A stretch of 64,000 nucleotides of DNA from Bacteroidota bacterium (GTDB taxonomy: Bacteria; Bacteroidota; Bacteroidia; Sphingobacteriales; Sphingobacteriaceae). Where the stretch lies: positions 107,220-171,219 of the forward strand of contig JABDBM010000002.1 in the NCBI GenBank assembly GCA_013288685.1, read 5' to 3'. Shown here in pieces: positions 27,368 through 35,835 of this stretch. The notes under the pieces were generated by a model. It searched no databases and was not told the origin of the DNA. It saw only the letters and a program-made list of their open reading frames with translations. The position numbers and the translations under genes were made by a program. How positions within the stretch are numbered: the first letter of the stretch is position 1; each line of letters starts with the position of its first letter.

Positions 27368-28615
27368 ATGAAAAAAATTTATCTTGAGTTTCTAAGAGGA
27401 ATTTCATCAGTGTTCATCCTTGGTTGGCATTTAATTTTCCTTGCGCCTACCGGTCACCCCACAAGATTTGCAGGTTATTGGGGCACAGATGCTTTGATGT
27501 TATTTTTCATGCTATCGGGGCTGGTAATCAATATGTCTCAAAGTACTAAGCCAAAAACTACCATCCCTTTCTTAACCAACCGTTTTATTAGAATTTATCC
27601 GCAATTCCTGATTGGGATATTATTGGCATTCATTGCATTATATATTACAAATACCACATTTCCATCCATAAAAACTACTATAGGTAACCTTTTCCTGGTG
27701 AGCACCATGAACGATTATATGGGTTACATCGTCCCAAGTATTCAAAGCAACCTCGCTGTATGGTCATTGTCATTCGAGGTTGCATTTTATGTGCTTTTTG
27801 CATTCACCATTGGCCGGTATCAAAAAAAAGCACTGATATGTTGGTTCATGATTTCGTTGATTGCCATACCACTTCATTTTTTAAGATCAGATCGTGACGT
27901 TTTTACACATGCCATCGCTATTTTTTCATTTTCATCTATCTGGCTGGTAGGCTATTATATTTATGAATACCGTCACCTCATTTATACCGATAAATATGTT
28001 GTACTCTTTAGTCTTGGAGTTCTGCCCTTAATTTCGCGAATGCATTTTTCCGCAAACTTTTATGATCCATTCCGTTATTTTATCTTTGCTATTTTTGCCA
28101 TCCCGTTCTTCCGTTACTGTTTACAATTACCACCCGCCGGCAAAAAAATAAAGATAATTTATGTGGTGATACCCCATATTCTTATTGTTTTTGCCGCTTT
28201 AACTATACGTTATTTGCCGCTTAAAAACGCCATTGCATACAGCACTTTGCCATACGTTTATATAGGTTTGGGCTATCTGGCTGACGTGTTAAAAATTAAT
28301 GCAAGGCTAAAAGATTTTATCAATAAATCGGGTGCTATTATGGGTAAATATTCATATTCGTTATATATCAGCCATTTCCCAATCGTATTTATTTTTTCTA
28401 AGCTAATGCATAACATTTGGGGCTATGTATTTTTTTGCCTTCCGGTTGTTTTTGTTGTTGCATACAGCCTTGAAACCTGGTTGCAACCTGCTGTAGTAAA
28501 ATATTTTAGAAAAGCGAAAGCCATGGTGCCTGCTACAGAGTCCACTGCGGGCAATTACCCTGAAACAATTTCGCCCTATTTATTCCCTGCAGGCAGGCCC
28601 GAAATAATCGCATAA
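27368..28615 (+). CDS. Acyltransferase family 3 membrane protein (copy 1)
   Basis: 415 residues, about ten membrane helices, OafA/YrhL-type. The conserved N-terminal stretch MKKIYLEFLRGISSVFILGWH contains the helix I Arg and the catalytic-type His; 'GYWGTDALMLFFMLSGLVI' and 'FLTNRFIRIYPQF' are the usual next motifs. Such proteins O-acetylate or succinylate surface polysaccharides at the inner membrane. The product is closely similar to the next gene, so this is a tandem duplication. Confidence 0.9.
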   Translation: MKKIYLEFLRGISSVFILGWHLIFLAPTGHPTRFAGYWGTDALMLFFMLSGLVINMSQSTKPKTTIPFLTNRFIRIYPQFLIGILLAFIALYITNTTFPSIKTTIGNLFLVSTMNDYMGYIVPSIQSNLAVWSLSFEVAFYVLFAFTIGRYQKKALICWFMISLIAIPLHFLRSDRDVFTHAIAIFSFSSIWLVGYYIYEYRHLIYTDKYVVLFSLGVLPLISRMHFSANFYDPFRYFIFAIFAIPFFRYCLQLPPAGKKIKIIYVVIPHILIVFAALTIRYLPLKNAIAYSTLPYVYIGLGYLADVLKINARLKDFINKSGAIMGKYSYSLYISHFPIVFIFSKLMHNIWGYVFFCLPVVFVVAYSLETWLQPAVVKYFRKAKAMVPATESTAGNYPETISPYLFPAGRPEIIA

Positions 28616-28689
28616 AAAATGTAACCAAAAATTCAAAGTTTCGTATAAAGTTTCTGAGCATAGGGCACTCGGCGTTTATCAAAATGACT

Positions 28690-29985
28690 ATGAAGAAACT
28701 TTACCTTGAGTTTATACGTGGTGCTGCAGCTATAACTGTGCTTGTATATCATTTTTTGGAGTTGCAAACGCTCCGGAACCATTCCAAACATTTTTATTTT
28801 GCCAATTGGGGTACCGATGCCGTTATTATATTTTTCATCCTATCGGGCGTTGTTATTAATATTTCGCAAACCAATAATCCTAAGGAAAAAGGTCAGTTTT
28901 TAGGCAACCGTTTACTTCGTATTTACCCGCAATTGGTTACCGGTTTAATTTTGGGTTTGGCAGTATTGTATGTAACCCAGTCCGAATTACCATCCGTCGG
29001 CACCATAGCCGGCAATTTTCTGATGATCAGCGCTATAAAAAGCTATATGATCAATATAGTCCCTTGTATTGAAAGCAATAGCCCATTGTGGAGTATATCA
29101 TACGAAATTGTGTTTTATCTCCTTTTTGCTTTGTCTATTGGTAAATATCAAAAAAAGGCGGTTGTAGCGTGGTTTATAACCGCGCTTTGCGTAATGCCAC
29201 TTTACTATTTGCAAATTGGCCCTGATGTTTTAAAGCACTTTGTAGCAGTACTGGCATTTTCGTCTATTTGGCTTACCGGCTATTATGTTTATCAGTTCCG
29301 TAATAAATTTTATGTCAACAAGTATACCGCTTTGTTTAGCGCAGGTACGTTGCCATTAATTTCGCGGATGCATATCTCTTCCATCTATTACGATCCGGCC
29401 AAGTATCTGTTGTTTGCTGTATTTGCAATTCCGTTTTTTAGATTTTGTTTGCAAACGCGAAAACAAGGTAAAAAAATCAATCTCTTTTATTTAATAATTC
29501 CTTACCTGCCAGTTGTTTATATTGTGTTTAATCAACCTTACTTAACATTTACCAGTTTCGCTCTGTATAGTATTTTACCAGCAGTTTTAATGAGCATTTG
29601 CTTTGTTGTCGATATCCTAAAAATTAAAGCCGTAGTTATCAATTTTATTAACAGTACGGGTAACTTTTTAGGTAAATATTCCTACTCAATATATATTTGC
29701 CATTACCCTGTGTTGTTCTTTTTTGCAGCATTTGTTCATAACCCTGTGTTAAACCTGCTGCTAAGTGTTGCTTGCATTGCCCTTATTGCTTACGGCCTCG
29801 AAACTTATTTGCAGCCCGCCGTGGTAAGTTATTTCAGAAGACCACAAGCCGCCGGTCAATCGCCTGTTTTCAGCTTCCGGGCATGGCTTAAACCTGCCTT
29901 TGAACTGGCATTAGTGAAACGAATAATCGTATCGTTAATGACTACTGTTGTTTGGTTGCTGCTACTCCCATTCCATAACCGTTAG
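28690..29985 (+). CDS. Acyltransferase family 3 membrane protein (copy 2)
   Basis: The track starts at 28684; the ATG at 28690 begins MKKLYLEFIRGAAAITVLVYH and aligns with copy 1, giving 431 residues. The same motifs appear (NWGTDAVIIFFILSGVVI, FLGNRLLRIYPQL, SNSPLWSISYEIVFYLLFA). Compared with copy 1 it has a longer C-terminus with one more hydrophobic segment (IIVSLMTTVVWLLLLPF). A rho-independent terminator follows. Probably a surface-polysaccharide O-acyltransferase with a shifted specificity (inference). Confidence 0.9.
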   Translation: MKKLYLEFIRGAAAITVLVYHFLELQTLRNHSKHFYFANWGTDAVIIFFILSGVVINISQTNNPKEKGQFLGNRLLRIYPQLVTGLILGLAVLYVTQSELPSVGTIAGNFLMISAIKSYMINIVPCIESNSPLWSISYEIVFYLLFALSIGKYQKKAVVAWFITALCVMPLYYLQIGPDVLKHFVAVLAFSSIWLTGYYVYQFRNKFYVNKYTALFSAGTLPLISRMHISSIYYDPAKYLLFAVFAIPFFRFCLQTRKQGKKINLFYLIIPYLPVVYIVFNQPYLTFTSFALYSILPAVLMSICFVVDILKIKAVVINFINSTGNFLGKYSYSIYICHYPVLFFFAAFVHNPVLNLLLSVACIALIAYGLETYLQPAVVSYFRRPQAAGQSPVFSFRAWLKPAFELALVKRIIVSLMTTVVWLLLLPFHNR

Positions 29986-30015
29986 AGGAATCTGATCAAA
30001 TTTTTTCCAGCTTTA

Positions 30016-30052
30016 CAGCGAAAACCTTACCGGGTTTTCGCTGTTTTCGTTT
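30016..30052 (+). terminator. Rho-independent terminator after the acyltransferases
   Basis: CAGCGAAAACC (30016-30026) pairs with GGTTTTCGCTG (30033-30043) around TTACCG, followed by TTTTCGTTTT. Confidence 0.85.
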
Positions 30053-30106
30053 TAATATTTGGCGTATGTTTATTTATTATAAAAATAATTACTTTTGTTA
30101 ATCTAC

Positions 30107-30913
30107 ATGAGCAGCAACAACTACACAGATAATTCGTTCAATTTATACCAGGCTTATAGCTACACCTTGTTATTACAGGTTGACGCTACATCATTTAGTT
30201 ATGCGGTTGTATATCAAAACCGGTTGCTGGTTTCGGCGCAAAACTGTTCTTTAAATGAGCTTTCCCGTCCGCAACAACTGGCTGATTTACTGTCGGCTAC
30301 CTATAAAAAAGTAATTATAGGCTTACCAGCAACCGGGTTAACCCTGGTACCAAAAAGCTTATTCAGCGAAGAACGTATTGCGGCTTTTGCCCGTTACCTT
30401 GATGTTAAGGAAACCGAGAAAGTATTGGCCCAACCGCTGGACGACCAAAACGTAATTATTTATAAAACCAATGCTAATTTGATTGCAGCGGTAGAGAAAT
30501 TCAATCTGGGCAACACCGTATATACCGCGAAGGGCTGGATAAAAGCGGTTGCCAAAGGTAATCCCGGTAGTAACAACCTGTACCTGGAGATTGGAAAAAA
30601 TACAGTTCAGCTATTATATTTTTCGTTAGGAAGCCTGCGTTTTTACAACACTTTTGAATTCGGTAGCGAAGATGAGCTGGTTTATTTTGCCACGTTTGTT
30701 TGCGAAGAACTGAATTTAAAACCACTGCAAACTACATTAGTTTTAAGTGGCGAAATAAGCCTGGGCGATAAAAATATGAACCGGCTGAGCGATTTCTTTA
30801 TAAAAGTTCAATTAAATACCACGCAGGTTTTAGAGTTACCCGGCCAAATTCCGGGGCATAAATTCCTGTCGCTTGCTGCTTTATCGTTATGCGGATCATC
30901 GGAGGCACTTTAA
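30107..30913 (+). CDS. DUF3822 family protein
   Basis: The track opens at a TTG (30095); ATG at 30107 gives 268 residues beginning MSSNNYTDNSFNL. The protein is an actin-like/pilus-assembly (PilM-like) ATPase-fold relative that sits next to rsmD in many Bacteroidota. Visible text: 'YTLLLQVDATSFSYAVVYQN', 'NNLYLEIGKNTVQLLYF' and 'TTLVLSGEISLGDKNM'. Its last 25 bases overlap rsmD. A -7-like TACTTTTG at 30090-30097 lies only nine bases before the ATG, which would make the leader very short. Function unknown. Confidence 0.85.
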   Translation: MSSNNYTDNSFNLYQAYSYTLLLQVDATSFSYAVVYQNRLLVSAQNCSLNELSRPQQLADLLSATYKKVIIGLPATGLTLVPKSLFSEERIAAFARYLDVKETEKVLAQPLDDQNVIIYKTNANLIAAVEKFNLGNTVYTAKGWIKAVAKGNPGSNNLYLEIGKNTVQLLYFSLGSLRFYNTFEFGSEDELVYFATFVCEELNLKPLQTTLVLSGEISLGDKNMNRLSDFFIKVQLNTTQVLELPGQIPGHKFLSLAALSLCGSSEAL

Positions 30914-31440
30914 GGGGACTAAGGCTTAATCCGCCAAATGATTTGCCCGTTCGCCCTACTACAGATCTGGCTAAAGAAGCACTATTTAATATTCTGCAAA
31001 ACCAAATTGAGTTTGAAGGCATACGTGTGCTCGATCTATTCAGCGGCACCGGCAATATATCTCTCGAATTTGCCTCGCGTGGCGCCGAACAGGTAACGTC
31101 TGTAGATCGCAGCATTCAATGTGTACACTATTTGAAAGATACCGCCCGCCAGCATAAACTAACCAATATCACGGCGCATAAGGACGACGTTTTTAAATAC
31201 CTGCAATTAGAAACCGAACAGTTCGACCTAATTTTTGCCGATCCCCCTTACGACTTAAACCGCATACCCGAAATACCGGGGATTATTTTCGACAAAAACC
31301 TGCTGTTGCCAGATGGTTTATTGATTGTTGAACATCAGTCGCTGCAAAACTTAAGCAAGCACCCGGCATTTGTGGAGCAACGGAAGTACGGGCATTCGTC
31401 GTTTTCTTTTTTCAGGGCGGGAAGCTCTGAGGAACTTTAA
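30889..31440 (+). CDS. rsmD: 16S rRNA (guanine966-N2)-methyltransferase
   Basis: 183 residues. It methylates G966 of 16S rRNA using S-adenosylmethionine. Motifs: N-terminal MRIIGGTLRGLRLNPP, 'VRPTTDLAKEALFNIL', SAM-binding VLDLFSGTGNISLE, and the catalytic FADPPYDL. Length is typical. The ATG at 30889 lies inside the end of the DUF3822 gene, so the two are co-translated. Confidence 0.95.
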   Translation: MRIIGGTLRGLRLNPPNDLPVRPTTDLAKEALFNILQNQIEFEGIRVLDLFSGTGNISLEFASRGAEQVTSVDRSIQCVHYLKDTARQHKLTNITAHKDDVFKYLQLETEQFDLIFADPPYDLNRIPEIPGIIFDKNLLLPDGLLIVEHQSLQNLSKHPAFVEQRKYGHSSFSFFRAGSSEEL

Positions 31441-31452
31441 CCTATCCATTTT

Positions 31453-31552
31453 TTGTCATTCAAAGTGAAGAATCTTCTGAGCCATGCAATAGTCGCTGTT
31501 CATATTCGAGAAGTTCGTCGGAGAAGATTCTTCACTTTGTTCGGAATGACAA
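31453..31552. repeat. GTCATTC...GAATGAC palindromic repeat, copy A
   Basis: About 100 bases with ends TTGTCATTC and GAATGACAA. Inside, GTGAAGAATCTTCT and AGAAGATTCTTCAC are complementary arms, and AGCCATGCAAT sits in the loop side. The second copy at 56519-56630 shares the ends, the GATCTTCT arms and AGCCATGCAAT. It has no ORF and separates the convergent rsmD and DeoR genes. Confidence 0.8.
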
Positions 31553-31582
31553 CGGGGCTATATTATATAGGATTATACCTCT

Positions 31583-32329
31583 TCAAACTTCAATTACCTT
31601 AACGTCCAACTCTTTTATAAATCCTAATTCATCCGATTGTGAATTAGTAATCACCGTATCAATCATCTTTAAATCCCCAAACTTCAAATAAGTCTCCTTT
31701 CCAATTTTACTCTCGTCGCACAATAAATAGGTTGCCGCGCTGTGGTTGGCAAATGCCTGCGTAATATCGGCTTCCAATTCACTGTTGGCAAATAAGCCAT
31801 TGCGCGAAATACCGTCCACACCTAAAAATGCTTTCGTAGCTTTGTAATTGGCTATGTGCGCATTAGCTATGCGTCCGTGCATGGCTTTGCGTTCTGCATC
31901 GTACTCCCCTCCTATTATATTCAGCGACACCATGCTACCCTGTAATTCGAAAATAACCGGTACAGAGTTGGTAATTACCTTTATCTTTTTGCTTTTTATA
32001 AACTGGCAAAGGCGAAAAACCGTGCTGCCACAATCCATAAAAATAATATCGCCATCGTTTATCAGGGCGGCTGCAGCGCGGCATATCCTATCTTTAGCCT
32101 CTACGTTTTTTGCCGCTTTGTTTACAAAATCATGTGGTATCTCCAGCGGATTCACTTTCATGGCCCCACCATGAGTGCGAAAAAGCAGGCCATCCGCAGC
32201 CAATTGATTCAAATCGCGGCGTACGGTTATTTCTGAAATAGCCAAATCAACGGCTAATTGTTTGATATCTGCCTCGCCCGCAGCTTTCAGTTTTTCTAAA
32301 ATTATTTGCTTTCTTTTTTGAAAGTTCAT
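31583..32329 (-). CDS. DeoR/GlpR family transcriptional regulator
   Basis: 248 residues. The N-terminal helix-turn-helix is clear: 'RKQIILEKLKAAGEADIKQL' and 'ISEITVRRDLNQLAADGLLFRTHGGA'. The C-terminal DeoRC sensor domain (about 75-245) binds phosphosugars in this family (MDCGSTVFRL, 'VITNSVPVIFEL', FLGVDGIS, 'LCDESKIGKETYLKFG'). It is divergent from the nudK-like gene, and two direct repeats in the gap are probable operators. Confidence 0.93.
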   Translation of the reverse strand: MNFQKRKQIILEKLKAAGEADIKQLAVDLAISEITVRRDLNQLAADGLLFRTHGGAMKVNPLEIPHDFVNKAAKNVEAKDRICRAAAALINDGDIIFMDCGSTVFRLCQFIKSKKIKVITNSVPVIFELQGSMVSLNIIGGEYDAERKAMHGRIANAHIANYKATKAFLGVDGISRNGLFANSELEADITQAFANHSAATYLLCDESKIGKETYLKFGDLKMIDTVITNSQSDELGFIKELDVKVIEV

Positions 32330-32347
32330 TTTTTATATTTTACTTTG

Positions 32348-32381
32348 ATCAAAAATAATCATTTCCAATCAAAAACAATCA
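32348..32381. promoter_or_regulatory. Direct-repeat operator in the DeoR-nudK gap
   Basis: ATCAAAAATAATCA (32348-32361) and ATCAAAAACAATCA (32368-32381) differ at one base and are exactly 20 bases apart, about two helical turns. They lie between the divergent starts at 32329 and 32389. DeoR-family proteins often bind such A-rich direct repeats, so autoregulation and control of the nudK-like gene are likely. Confidence 0.6.
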
Positions 32382-32388
32382 AACTATT

Positions 32389-32976
32389 TTGAAAAATATA
32401 AATATTCTTCACACTGATATACTATCCGACAACTGGTATGTACTAAAAAAAATAACATACCAGGATACCGCCGCAGACGGCACAGTGACAACACAAAGCC
32501 GCGAAGCTTATGATCGCGGTAACGGCGCTACCATATTATTATACAACAAACAACGCGAAACTGTGATACTAACCCGCCAATTCCGGATGCCGACATACAT
32601 CAATGGTAATGCCGACGGTTATTTAATTGAATGCTGCGCAGGTTTGCTGGATAAAGATAACCCCGAGGACTGCATCAGGCGCGAAACACAGGAGGAAACC
32701 GGGTATAAAATTTCAGCAGTTAGGAAAGTATTTGAAGCCTATATGTCGCCCGGGTCGGTGACCGAGATATTGCATTTTTTTATAGCCGAGTACAATCAGG
32801 ATATGAAAATAAGCGAAGGCGGCGGACTTGAAGCCGAAAACGAAAACATTGAAGTGCTGGAGCTGCCATTTAAGCAGGCGCTGCAGATGATAAAAACCGG
32901 CGAGATACGGGACGCAAAAACGATAATGCTATTGCAATATGCTTTGATTTCGGATTGTCTGAACCATGATTTTTAG
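32389..32976 (+). CDS. nudK: NudK-like NDP-sugar (GDP-mannose) pyrophosphatase, NUDIX
   Basis: 195 residues starting at a TTG; no in-frame ATG suits the family N-terminus ([19 protein letters not shown] pattern). The Nudix box [22 protein letters not shown] is complete with the REx2EE Mg-binding glutamates. Other family text: [13 protein letters not shown] and [13 protein letters not shown]. NudK hydrolyses GDP-mannose and similar NDP-sugars. Its TTG overlaps the edge of the operator region, so repression by the divergent DeoR protein would be direct. Confidence 0.85.
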   Translation: MKNINILHTDILSDNWYVLKKITYQDTAADGTVTTQSREAYDRGNGATILLYNKQRETVILTRQFRMPTYINGNADGYLIECCAGLLDKDNPEDCIRRETQEETGYKISAVRKVFEAYMSPGSVTEILHFFIAEYNQDMKISEGGGLEAENENIEVLELPFKQALQMIKTGEIRDAKTIMLLQYALISDCLNHDF

Positions 32977-33015
32977 GATTTAAAGATGGCCATGATGCAT
33001 ATCCATGATTAAATG

Positions 33016-33125
33016 TTGATCACAGATTGAAATTGATTAGCGTGATTACACTGATTTTACATTATACCCAAATAAATGACATACCATCTGCGCAATCAAA
33101 AAAATCATCTTTAATCTGTGATCAA
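33016..33125. repeat. Inverted repeat TTGATCACAGATT / AATCTGTGATCAA
   Basis: Perfect 13-base arms at 33016-33028 and 33113-33125, with further complementary GATTAG/AATCATC-like words inside. It fills the gap between the nudK-like gene and the DUF4406 gene; no ORF. Confidence 0.6.
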
Positions 33126-33145
33126 AAAATAAATCCGAAATCCCA

Positions 33146-33496
33146 ATGATGATACTTATAGCAGGCCCGTATCGCTCGGGCACAAACGACGATCCCGATT
33201 TGATTCAGCAAAATTTAGACCGCATGGAAGCCATGGCCTTGCCGTTATTCCGGGCCGGACACATACCGCTTATTGGCGAGTGGCTGGCGCTACCCTTGTT
33301 AAAATCAGCAGGCTCCAAATACCCGGGCGATGATGCCTACCAGGAAATATCCTATCCAATAGCCCGGCGCCTGCTCACCAAATGCGATGCTGTGTTGAGA
33401 ATAGAAGGCGCCTCAAAAGGTGCCGACGGTGACGTAAAATTGGCCAAAGAATTAGGCTTGAAGATTTATTACAAGCTGGAAGATATTATTGGCTGA
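33146..33496 (+). CDS. DUF4406 domain protein (nucleoside 2-deoxyribosyltransferase-like)
   Basis: 116 residues. The N-terminal Rossmann-like strand and loop 'MILIAGPYRSGTNDD' and the end 'CDAVLRIEGASKGADGDVKL' match DUF4406, which shares the nucleoside 2-deoxyribosyltransferase fold. The enzymatic role is not proven. The start is the first ATG (33146) and fits the family. Confidence 0.8.
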   Translation: MMILIAGPYRSGTNDDPDLIQQNLDRMEAMALPLFRAGHIPLIGEWLALPLLKSAGSKYPGDDAYQEISYPIARRLLTKCDAVLRIEGASKGADGDVKLAKELGLKIYYKLEDIIG

Positions 33497-33501
33497 AATG
33501 T

Positions 33502-33509
33502 TACCTTTG
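33502..33509 (+). promoter_or_regulatory. -7 element (TACCTTTG) for coaD
   Basis: TACCTTTG fits the Bacteroidota -7 consensus TAnnTTTG and lies 22 bases before the coaD ATG. No clear -33 TTG is seen at the usual distance. Confidence 0.45.
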
Positions 33510-33531
33510 GCAGGATTTATTCAGGAAAACA

Positions 33532-33993
33532 ATGAAAATCGCGCTCTTCCCCGGTTCATTTGACCCGGTTACCAAGGCTCATGTCGATATTGTAAAAAGA
33601 TCTGTCGGCTTGTTCGACAAGGTCTATATCGGCATTGGTGTTAACAGTACCAAAGCCGGCTTTTTAAGCATCGAAAAAAGGGAGCAAATGCTTCGGGCGG
33701 TTTTCGAAACCGATCCGCGCATTCATATCGTAGCGTATGAAGGTCTTACGGTAAATTTTTGTAAAAGTATAGGCGCAACTTATATGATACGCGGCATTCG
33801 TACTGTATCAGACTTTGAGTACGAAAAAGCCATCGCACAAATGAATCATTCGCTCGAACCTGAGATTGAAAGCATTTTCATCGTAAGCAAGCCAGGCTAT
33901 TCGTCTATCAGTTCGAGCATTGTGCGCGAAATTATGCGTTATAACGGCGATGTAAGCCAGTTTATTCCGCAGCAAGCGCTACCCTACCTGTAA
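33532..33993 (+). CDS. coaD: Phosphopantetheine adenylyltransferase
   Basis: 153 residues; the penultimate step of coenzyme A synthesis (4'-phosphopantetheine + ATP to dephospho-CoA). The nucleotidyltransferase signature is MKIALFPGSFDPVTKAHVDI, with TKAH in place of the common TNGH. 'YMIRGIRTVSDFEYEKAIAQ' and the ISSSIVRE motif complete the active site. The 3' end overlaps the convergent NUDIX gene by 32 bases. Confidence 0.95.
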   Translation: MKIALFPGSFDPVTKAHVDIVKRSVGLFDKVYIGIGVNSTKAGFLSIEKREQMLRAVFETDPRIHIVAYEGLTVNFCKSIGATYMIRGIRTVSDFEYEKAIAQMNHSLEPEIESIFIVSKPGYSSISSSIVREIMRYNGDVSQFIPQQALPYL

Positions 33994-34600
33994 CTAATTT
34001 TTGTTTTACCAGCACATCCATAATGGATGGGAAGGTATTTTCAACAATCGGTTCAATATGGTGCTTTTTAAACCAGCGTACGTCAGTAATGCCTTCTTCT
34101 TTTTGGGGCTTTAATTTTCCCTGGGCCTTGCAGCGCATTTTAAACCAGTGTGTTTTCTTTAACACAACCTCGCCCCGGTTAATATAAACGTGGTAGGTTT
34201 TGCAAATTTTATCGCCCAGCTCGCTTACTTTAATACCGCATTCTTCTTCTACCTCGCGTACCGCTGCCTCCTTAACCCGTTCATCTTTTTCAATTTTCCC
34301 TTTCGGGATATCCCATTTGCCATTACGAAAAATAAACAAATATTCGCCATTTTCGTTTTTAACTAAGCCACCGGCAGCCTCAATAAGGGTGATGTTTTTT
34401 TTAATTACCTTTAAAAAGGTACGGGCATCGTTACAATGCACATAGAAGAAATTACTGCGATGAGCGAGTATCCACGTATACAAAATTTTCAGGTCAAATG
34501 CCTCGGCATCAATGGCTGTGTAATTTTCTTTGCGCTTTGGCAGCGATTCTGTTAGCAGTATCACTTTTTCGTTAATATAAATTCTGTATTTTTGGGCCAT
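33962..34600 (-). CDS. NUDIX hydrolase domain protein
   Basis: The track starts at 34678 inside pyrE; the ATG ending at 34600 begins MAQKYRIYINEKVILL, the usual start of this Bacteroidota family, giving 212 residues. A complete Nudix box, GKIEKDERVKEAAVREVEEECG, lies after 'LFIFRNGKWDIPKGK'. The N-terminal 70 residues are family-specific. Substrate unknown; in this group nucleoside phosphates are assumed. Its start codon overlaps that of pyrE on the other strand. Confidence 0.88.
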   Translation of the reverse strand: MAQKYRIYINEKVILLTESLPKRKENYTAIDAEAFDLKILYTWILAHRSNFFYVHCNDARTFLKVIKKNITLIEAAGGLVKNENGEYLFIFRNGKWDIPKGKIEKDERVKEAAVREVEEECGIKVSELGDKICKTYHVYINRGEVVLKKTHWFKMRCKAQGKLKPQKEEGITDVRWFKKHHIEPIVENTFPSIMDVLVKQKLVTGRVALAAE

Positions 34601-35240
34601 GTTTGATAAATCAGAGACAGAACAAAAGGTTGCTGAATTCCTCTTGCAAATTAAAGCAATAAAATTACAACCTGCCAATCCTTTTACATGGGCCTCGGGC
34701 TGGAAGTCGCCAATTTATTGCGATAACCGGATTACACTCTCGCACCCAACTATACGCACGTATATAAGGCAGCAGTTAAGTGAGCTGGTGCAGGATAAAT
34801 TTGGATCGGCTGGTTGCATTGCCGGGGTGGCTACAGCGGGTATTCCGCAGGGTGTATTGGTTGCACAGGAATTGGGCCTGCCCTTCATCTATGTGCGCGC
34901 AAAGCCAAAAGATCATGGCACCGGAAATTTAATTGAGGGCGATGTATTGCCGGGCCGACGGGTGGTGGTGATTGAAGATTTGATATCAACTGGCAAAAGC
35001 AGCCTGCAAGCCGTTGAGGCCCTGCGCGATGCAGGTTATGACGTAGCCGGACTGGCAGCCATATTTACTTATGGTTTTGACGTAGCTACGGAAAATTTTA
35101 AACAAGCCAACTGCCCGTTTGTAACGTTAAGCAATTACAATGCATTGGTAAAGTATGCCGGCGATAACCAGTTTATATCCGAAAGCGATATTGAATTACT
35201 GAGCCAATGGCGGGTTGATCCGGGTGCCTGGGGAAAATAG
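34599..35240 (+). CDS. pyrE: Orotate phosphoribosyltransferase
   Basis: 213 residues. It transfers phosphoribose from PRPP to orotate in pyrimidine synthesis. Family text: 'PFTWASGWKSPIYCDNR', 'GVATAGIPQGVLVAQEL', 'YVRAKPKDHGTGNLIEGD' and the PRPP loop VVVIEDLISTGKSS. The ATG at 34599 gives the expected N-terminus. It shares two bases (CATG) with the start codon of the divergent NUDIX gene, so there is no room for promoters between them. Confidence 0.95.
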   Translation: MFDKSETEQKVAEFLLQIKAIKLQPANPFTWASGWKSPIYCDNRITLSHPTIRTYIRQQLSELVQDKFGSAGCIAGVATAGIPQGVLVAQELGLPFIYVRAKPKDHGTGNLIEGDVLPGRRVVVIEDLISTGKSSLQAVEALRDAGYDVAGLAAIFTYGFDVATENFKQANCPFVTLSNYNALVKYAGDNQFISESDIELLSQWRVDPGAWGK

Positions 35241-35397
35241 TTTGCAATGTGCAGTTTGCATTTTGGCAGATATTTGTTTGCAGTGCACAAATATCCCGAT
35301 TCCGGTAAAAAACTAAAACAACATGCCACCCCAATTGTTACATGCTGACTATTTAACAGATAAAAAACTGCAAACTGCCTGCCGGCAACTGCAAACT
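35239..35397. repeat. Inverted repeat of GCAGTTTGCA words between pyrE and SRPBCC genes
   Basis: GCAGTTTGCA at 35251-35260 is complementary to TGCAAACTGC at 35369-35378. Further AGTTTGCA (35239-35246) and CAACTGCAAACTG (near 35387) extend the pairing. No ORF is present in this gap. Confidence 0.5.
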
Positions 35398-35405
35398 GAA
35401 CAAAA

Positions 35406-35801
35406 ATGAGCATCTTTAAAAGTACAACCACTATAAATCGCCCGGTAAATGAAGTTTACCAGTTTTTAGCCGACTTAAAAAACCATAGCCAGTTAATGCC
35501 CGAGAACGTAGAGAACTGGAATGCAACCAATGATGAGGCCAGCTTTACCATAAAAAACATGGGAAAGCTTAGCCTCAAGGTAAAAAACCGTGTGGAAAAC
35601 CGCGAAATCAGTATCGTTCCAGCCGAAAAACCGCCATTTGATTTGGAGTTAAAATGGACCTTAACTGAAAACAATAACCGAACAGATGTTTTATTTACAA
35701 TCGACGCGAATTTGAATATGATGATGAAAATGATGGCGTCCGGCCCTTTACAAAAATTGGCCGATCACGAAACTCAAAGTATATTATCTATATTAACTTA
35801 G
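35406..35801 (+). CDS. SRPBCC-fold (START-like) protein
   Basis: 131 residues. The N-terminus 'FKSTTTINRPVNEVYQFLAD', with the helix LKNHSQLMPENVENW and a long C-terminal helix (MMMKMMASGPLQKLADHE), matches polyketide cyclase/SRPBCC proteins that bind hydrophobic ligands. No specific ligand can be inferred. It follows pyrE after a repeat-filled gap, so it probably has its own promoter. Confidence 0.85.
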   Translation: MSIFKSTTTINRPVNEVYQFLADLKNHSQLMPENVENWNATNDEASFTIKNMGKLSLKVKNRVENREISIVPAEKPPFDLELKWTLTENNNRTDVLFTIDANLNMMMKMMASGPLQKLADHETQSILSILT

Positions 35802-35835
35802 ATACCTCAACAAATCACCCGCACACATCCCGGAA

